A stretch of 34,641 nt of DNA, from assembly GCA_026393475.1 (NCBI GenBank), contig JAPLAA010000027.1, forward strand, positions 1 through 34,641, given 5' to 3'. Of this stretch, positions 30,991 to 34,641 are shown piece after piece. Source of the stretch: Actinomycetota bacterium. GTDB taxonomy: Bacteria; Actinomycetota; Acidimicrobiia; Acidimicrobiales; Ilumatobacteraceae. Numbering within the stretch: position 1 is the stretch's first letter; each line of letters begins with the position of its first letter. The notes under the pieces are model-generated. The model ran no database searches, was not told the origin of the DNA, and saw only the letters and a list, made by a program, of their open reading frames with translations. The position numbers and the translations under genes were made by a program.

Positions 30991-33009
30991 ATGACGAGCG
31001 ACCTCACGAGCCCCGAGCCCGAGCAGCCCGAGCAGCCCTTGGCGCCGCCCGCTGCGCCGGGGGCGCAGCATCCGCTGCTCGTCCGCCAGCTCGATCGGTG
31101 CGAGATCGTCGACGCGCCGCCGACGGCGGGGCAGTGGGCCGACTTCGTCGGCCGGGTCGACAGCGCCTATGCGGAGGCCGACCGCGCCCAGACCCTCGCC
31201 GAGCGCACGCTCGAGGTGTCGGCGGCGGAGTTCGCCACGATGTACGAGCAGCTGCAGGCACAGACCTCGCAGGTGCTCGCCGCCGAGCGGCACCGGCTGC
31301 AGCTGGTGTTCGACTCGGTCACCACCGCGCTGGTCGTGATCGAACGGTCGGGCACGGTCGCGAACATCAACCCGGAGGCCGAGCGGCTGTTCGGTCCGGC
31401 TGCCTCACTCGTCGGCCGCTCGCTCGACGAGGTCCTGGTGATGGTGGGCCGCGACGGTGTCTCCCGTCCGATGCTGCCGATCGCCGAACTCGACGACGTG
31501 CTGCTCGGCGGCCGCTGGTCGCGCAACGACGTCCGCCTGCTGTCGGCCGACGGCAGCGACCGCTCGGTCGCCGCCGATGTGGTCATCGTCCCGTTCACCG
31601 AGCACGACGTGTGCGTCGGCGGACTCGTGATCGTCACCGACAACGCCGATCGCGAGGCGGCCCGCGAGCGGCTCGCCTGGCAGGCGTCGCACGATCCGCT
31701 CACCGGTCTCGTGAACCGAGCCATCGTGACCGAGCGGATCGATCTGGCCCTCGTGGGCGCGCGTCGGTCGGGCGCATGGCCGTCCGTGCTGTTCCTCGAC
31801 CTCGACCGGTTCAAGCACATCAACGACTCCTTCGGCCACGGGGCGGGCGATCAACTGCTCGCCACCGCCGCCGAGCGGCTCATGCGCTGTGTGCGCAGCA
31901 TCGACACCGTCGCCCGCCTCGGCGGCGACGAGTTCGTGATCCTCTGTGAGAGCGCTGGCGACACCGAGCTCGTCCGCGGCATCGCCGAGCGGATCCTCGA
32001 GGCGCTGATGGAGCCCTTCGACCTGCAGGGCGAGCAGACGCACGCCTCGGTGTCGATCGGGGTCGCCCACGCGGGCCCGCACCACACCTCGGCCGACGCG
32101 CTGCTGCACGACGCCGACCTGGCGATGTACCGGGCGAAGGATCGCGGGCGGAACTGCTACGACGTGGCCGACGAGGGCCTCCGAGTGAATGCGGCCGAGC
32201 GCGTGCTGCTCGAGCGGGGCCTGCGCAGCGCGATCGCGCGGCGCGAACTGGGCGTCGCCTACCAGCCGGTGAAGCGCGCCGACGACGACGAACTCGTCGG
32301 GTTCGAGGCGCTCGCCCGGTGGGTGCACCCGGTGCTGGGCGACGTCCGGCCCGACCGCTTCGTGCCCGTCGCCGAGGAGACCGGGTTGATCCAGGCGCTC
32401 GGCGACCGGATGCTCGATCTCGCCTGCCGCGACGTCGCGACGTGGAACCGCGAGCGGATCGCGCAGGGTCGGGAGCCGCTCGTCGTGCACGTCAACATCT
32501 CCGGTCGTGAACTGCAGTCACCGCATCTCCTCGGACGAGTGCGCGATGCGCTCCGCCGCCACGACGTGCCGCCGCACTGGTTGGTGCTGGAGATGACCGA
32601 GACGATGCTGCTCGACGACCCGGACAAGGCGTTGGAGCGACTGCGCGAGCTCAAGCTCGCCGGCATCCGGGTGGCGATCGACGACTTCGGCACCGGCTAC
32701 TCGTCGCTGGCCTACCTGCGCCGCTATCCGGTGCACATGGTGAAGATCGACCGCGAGTTCGTCGCCGAGATCGCCGCCTCCACCCAGGACCAGTGCATCG
32801 TGCGGGCGATGGTCGACCTCGCGAAGGGTCTCGACTACGTCGTCCTCGCCGAGGGCGTGGAGACCGGCGCGGAGCTCGAGGTGCTGCGCGCGCTCGGCTG
32901 CCAGCTCGTACAGGGCTATCTCATCGGTCGGCCCATGCCGAGCGAGGACGCCCTGCTGCTCGCCACGTGCGCACCGGCGGACGCCCACGCACCGGTCGCC
33001 GGGAACTGA
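30991..33009 (+). CDS. PAS-GGDEF-EAL c-di-GMP turnover protein
   Basis: The 672-residue soluble protein has a coiled segment (about 55-100), a PAS domain (about 100-220), GGDEF (about 228-395) and EAL (about 415-655). The cyclase motif GGDEF is intact (311-315) and has the RxxD inhibitory site (RSID, 302-305). The phosphodiesterase keeps EAL (439-441), the VNISG Asn, DDFGTGYSS (about 560), KIDREFV, AEGVET and QGYLIGRPMP, so both domains look competent. Which activity dominates would depend on the PAS and FIST signals. The ATG at 30991 follows the FIST stop by 8 bp with GGAAGG upstream. It likely tunes motility or biofilm decisions. Confidence 0.95.
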   Translation: MTSDLTSPEPEQPEQPLAPPAAPGAQHPLLVRQLDRCEIVDAPPTAGQWADFVGRVDSAYAEADRAQTLAERTLEVSAAEFATMYEQLQAQTSQVLAAERHRLQLVFDSVTTALVVIERSGTVANINPEAERLFGPAASLVGRSLDEVLVMVGRDGVSRPMLPIAELDDVLLGGRWSRNDVRLLSADGSDRSVAADVVIVPFTEHDVCVGGLVIVTDNADREAARERLAWQASHDPLTGLVNRAIVTERIDLALVGARRSGAWPSVLFLDLDRFKHINDSFGHGAGDQLLATAAERLMRCVRSIDTVARLGGDEFVILCESAGDTELVRGIAERILEALMEPFDLQGEQTHASVSIGVAHAGPHHTSADALLHDADLAMYRAKDRGRNCYDVADEGLRVNAAERVLLERGLRSAIARRELGVAYQPVKRADDDELVGFEALARWVHPVLGDVRPDRFVPVAEETGLIQALGDRMLDLACRDVATWNRERIAQGREPLVVHVNISGRELQSPHLLGRVRDALRRHDVPPHWLVLEMTETMLLDDPDKALERLRELKLAGIRVAIDDFGTGYSSLAYLRRYPVHMVKIDREFVAEIAASTQDQCIVRAMVDLAKGLDYVVLAEGVETGAELEVLRALGCQLVQGYLIGRPMPSEDALLLATCAPADAHAPVAGN

Positions 33010-33011
33010 CA

Positions 33012-33025
33012 CCCGCCGGGGCGGG
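33012..33025. terminator. Small hairpin between convergent GGDEF-EAL and pyrE genes
   Basis: CCCGC-CGGG-GCGGG forms a 5-bp stem with a 4-nt loop in the 21-bp gap between two convergent stops. There is no T-run, so termination would be weak. Confidence 0.4.
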
Positions 33026-33030
33026 CCGGA

Positions 33031-33615
33031 TCAGGTCCCGAACCCGAACCCGAGGTCGACGGCGGTGAGCATCGGCACGAACGGCACACCGGCGGCCTCG
33101 GCCATCGCACCGCAGGTGCCACCGCGATCGACGATCACGGTGATCATCACGGGCTCGGCACCGAAGGCGCGCACGACCTCGACGGCCTCCATGATCGAGG
33201 TGCCCCGGGTGACGGTGTCCTCGGTGATGACCACCCGGTCGCCCGGTTCCAGCGCGCCGGCGAGGCGCCCGGTGACGCCGTGGTCCTTGGCCTCCTTGCG
33301 CACGGTGAAGCTCTTGAGCGACCAGCCCCGGGTGGCCCCGATCGCCGCGACCGCGTAGGCCACGGGGTCGGCGCCGACGGTGAGCCCACCGATCGCGGTG
33401 GCGTCGGCCGGCACGATCGACAGTGCGACGTCGGCCATCAGCAGGACGCCGTCGGGTCGGCACGCGGTCTGCTTGGTGTCGAGGAACCAGCTGCTCTTCG
33501 CACCTGACTTCAGGGTGAAGTCGCCGCGCCGCACGCTGTGGCGCAGCACGTGGTCGCGGAGTGCGTGGCGGGCCGGGTCGAGGGGCGGGAGATCGAGAGA
33601 GGCAGCGTCGGACAC
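33031..33615 (-). CDS. pyrE: Orotate phosphoribosyltransferase
   Basis: The 194-residue enzyme joins orotate to PRPP to form OMP in pyrimidine synthesis. The PRPP-binding loop VVITEDTVTRGTSIMEAVE (about 125-143) has the family's acidic pair and TxGxS-like turn. FTLKSGAKSSWFLDTKQT (about 32-49) is the orotate-side N-terminal segment, and KEAKDHGVTG (about 107-116) matches the flexible catalytic loop. The start is a GTG at 33615, with a TAGCGT hexamer (33624-33629, minus strand) 8 nt upstream. Other pyr genes are not nearby. It lies 47 bp downstream of tesB on the same strand. Confidence 0.94.
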   Translation of the reverse strand: MSDAASLDLPPLDPARHALRDHVLRHSVRRGDFTLKSGAKSSWFLDTKQTACRPDGVLLMADVALSIVPADATAIGGLTVGADPVAYAVAAIGATRGWSLKSFTVRKEAKDHGVTGRLAGALEPGDRVVITEDTVTRGTSIMEAVEVVRAFGAEPVMITVIVDRGGTCGAMAEAAGVPFVPMLTAVDLGFGFGT

Positions 33616-33623
33616 GGCGACCG

Positions 33624-33629
33624 ACGCTA
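33624..33629 (-). promoter_or_regulatory. Candidate -10 of pyrE, leaderless
   Basis: Minus-strand TAGCGT lies 8 nt before the GTG. ATGACC from the adjacent 16-bp repeat sits 15 bp upstream, close to a -35 position. Confidence 0.4.
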
Positions 33630-33635
33630 GTCGGA

Positions 33636-33676
33636 CCCCGGCAGGGTCATTCCCCGGCAGGGTCATTCCCCGGCAG
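33636..33676 (-). repeat. 16-bp tandem repeat at the stop codon of tesB
   Basis: CCCCGGCAGGGTCATT occurs twice in full and once in part (33636, 33652, 33668). The second copy contains the tesB stop (33663-33665) and the first supplies another TGA 16 nt later, in a different frame. Confidence 0.93.
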
Positions 33677-34532
33677 AGGCCGTGCCGTCCGGGCGGCCGT
33701 CCGGGCGGCCGTCTGGGCGGCTGCGGCGCACCAGGACCTCCTGGGTCACCGTCGCGACGTGCTCGCCGTCGGCGGTGAACACGTGTCCGACCGACACGCC
33801 CCGCGCACCGATGTAGCGGTGGCAGGAGAAGTCGAACAGGTGCCATTCGTCGACCTTCACGGGGCGGTGGAACCAGACGGTGTGGTCGAGACTGGCGGCG
33901 AAGCTGCCCTCCCACCAGGCCTCGATGTCGGTGACTCCCTCGTGCTCGGCGAGCGCACGCCGGACCGAATCGGTGGGCACGTCGTCGCTGAGATAGGCGA
34001 GCCAGCACCGGTGGACGAGGTCGTCGTCGACGACGGGGTCGGCGACGCGCATCCACACGGCCGTGCGACCGGCGCGGAGGATGCCGGCCGCCGCGAGCGC
34101 TGCGTCGGGCACGCTGCGCCGCTGGAACGACGTGGTCCACACGTCGCCCTCGCAGTCGTCGGGACCGGGCAGACCGACGGGCATCGCGATCGGCTGGAGC
34201 TCGGTGGTCGCCTCGGGACGCTGGAACGAGGCCTCGAGGTTCAGGATCGCCCCGATCGCCTGGCGGGCGACGACGCGACGGGTGCAGAAACTGCGCCCGT
34301 TGCGGATCCGGTCGACCTCGAAGCGGATCGGCTCGGTGTGGTCGCCACGACGGATGAAGTAGGCGCGCAGCGAGTGCGGCTCGAGCTCGGGGTCGACGGT
34401 GCCGGCGGCAGCCCGCAACGCCTGGGCCACGATCTGGCCGCCGAACAGGCCGCCCCAGGGGTAGCGGGGGCCGACGCCGACGAAGGTGTCGGGCCCGTGG
34501 GGGGCGAGGTCGAACAGTGCACCGAGGTCCAT
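33663..34532 (-). CDS. tesB: Acyl-CoA thioesterase II (TesB family)
   Basis: The 289-residue double hot-dog thioesterase has the TesB landmarks. WGGLFGGQIVAQAL lies near residues 26-39, HSLRAYFIRRGDHTEPI near 54-70, RNGRSFCTRRVVARQ near 78-92, and the second domain has SLDHTVWFHRP near 220-230 followed by W.L.D..C. The catalytic Asp is the D of SLDHT. It hydrolyses medium- and long-chain acyl-CoA. The ATG at 34532 was chosen over one at 34568 because TAGCGT (34543-34548) lies 10 nt upstream. The C-terminus ends in RPDGRPDGRPDG, from a 12-bp DNA repeat (33685-33720), and then the 16-bp stop-codon repeat. Confidence 0.94.
   Translation of the reverse strand: MDLGALFDLAPHGPDTFVGVGPRYPWGGLFGGQIVAQALRAAAGTVDPELEPHSLRAYFIRRGDHTEPIRFEVDRIRNGRSFCTRRVVARQAIGAILNLEASFQRPEATTELQPIAMPVGLPGPDDCEGDVWTTSFQRRSVPDAALAAAGILRAGRTAVWMRVADPVVDDDLVHRCWLAYLSDDVPTDSVRRALAEHEGVTDIEAWWEGSFAASLDHTVWFHRPVKVDEWHLFDFSCHRYIGARGVSVGHVFTADGEHVATVTQEVLVRRSRPDGRPDGRPDGTASAGE
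33685..33720 (-). repeat. 12-bp coding repeat in the tesB C-terminus
   Basis: Three units of CCGTCCGGGCGG (the last with one change) encode the RPDG repeats at the C-terminus of TesB, beyond the folded domains. Confidence 0.9.
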
Positions 34533-34542
34533 GACCCGGCCG

Positions 34543-34548
34543 ACGCTA
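34543..34548 (-). promoter_or_regulatory. Candidate -10 of tesB
   Basis: Minus-strand TAGCGT lies 10 nt before ATG 34532 and matches the hexamer before pyrE and the aldehyde dehydrogenase. Confidence 0.35.
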
Positions 34549-34627
34549 CTCGCCGCGCGCGCCGACACCTCACTGGTCTCCCGCCGCCGAACAGCCGCGA
34601 CGGAGGACAGCAGGGAGGCTGATTCCC

Positions 34628-34641
34628 ATGGAATTGGAAAC
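34628..34641 (+). CDS. Start of a gene running off the right edge (partial)
   Basis: An ATG at 34628 is preceded by a strong ribosome site, AGGGAGG (34612-34618), 9 nt upstream, and opens a frame beginning M-E-L-E that leaves the window. Too little is present to name a product. It would be divergent from tesB with about 95 bp between the starts. Confidence 0.5.

Overview
The window is a high-GC, gene-dense stretch of an actinobacterial chromosome. Likely an aerobic, possibly motile member of the Acidimicrobiia (Ilumatobacter-like). This placement is inference from several features: an actinobacterial-type caa3 oxidase operon with a CtaF-like subunit, the clpS-DUF2017 pair, an F420-type luciferase-like oxidoreductase, and many starts preceded by a -10 hexamer only 6-10 nt upstream (apparently leaderless). 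No transposase, integrase, phage gene or CRISPR array is visible, and no gap between genes exceeds 300 bp.

Layout. 1-1254 (+): the end of an ABC-2 exporter (partial ATPase plus permease). 1294-11270 (-): a cytochrome c oxidase region, read from ctaB through a long leader into an eight-gene operon. The operon encodes a divergent subunit I, a divergent subunit III, a CtaF-like membrane protein with an outer domain, subunit II fused to cytochrome c, canonical subunits I, III and IV, and the copper-assembly protein CtaG. 11428-12215 (+): clpS and DUF2017. 12242-14348 (-): degV, plsY and a thioesterase. 14462-14785 (+): tRNA-Glu, tRNA-Asp and tRNA-Phe, ending in a strong terminator. 14892-18942: signalling genes, namely a multi-PAS diguanylate cyclase (-) and a divergent PAS plus soluble chemoreceptor pair (+). 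Then engB, a secreted FNIII-DUF1996 protein, an aldehyde dehydrogenase/SDR pair (-), an F420-type oxidoreductase, a three-gene FtsX-type ABC transporter, a small conserved protein, a LarA-like protein, a FIST plus GGDEF-EAL operon, pyrE and tesB (both -), and the first codons of another gene at the right edge.

The most striking content is in the oxidase operon. The first gene is clearly homologous to the canonical subunit I four genes downstream: it shares the DHKK(I/L)G N-terminus, the PLQ(I/L)GAR/AFPR segment, RAPGM and the DPWD...LEW tail. Yet it lacks the aligned haem ligands, CuB ligands, cross-linked Tyr and proton-channel residues. It is translationally coupled to a subunit III homologue that has also lost conserved polar residues, and is followed by an enlarged CtaF-like protein. 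This looks like a catalytically dead second oxidase core kept beside the working one.

A second theme is short tandem repeats placed exactly at stop codons. Five genes show this, with units of 14, 14, 16, 12 and 4 bp. In three of them every unit carries TGA with a period that is not a multiple of three, so further stops follow in other frames.

Limits: everything was read by eye. Family names rest on motifs, membrane segments and promoters are estimates, and novelty could not be tested against databases.
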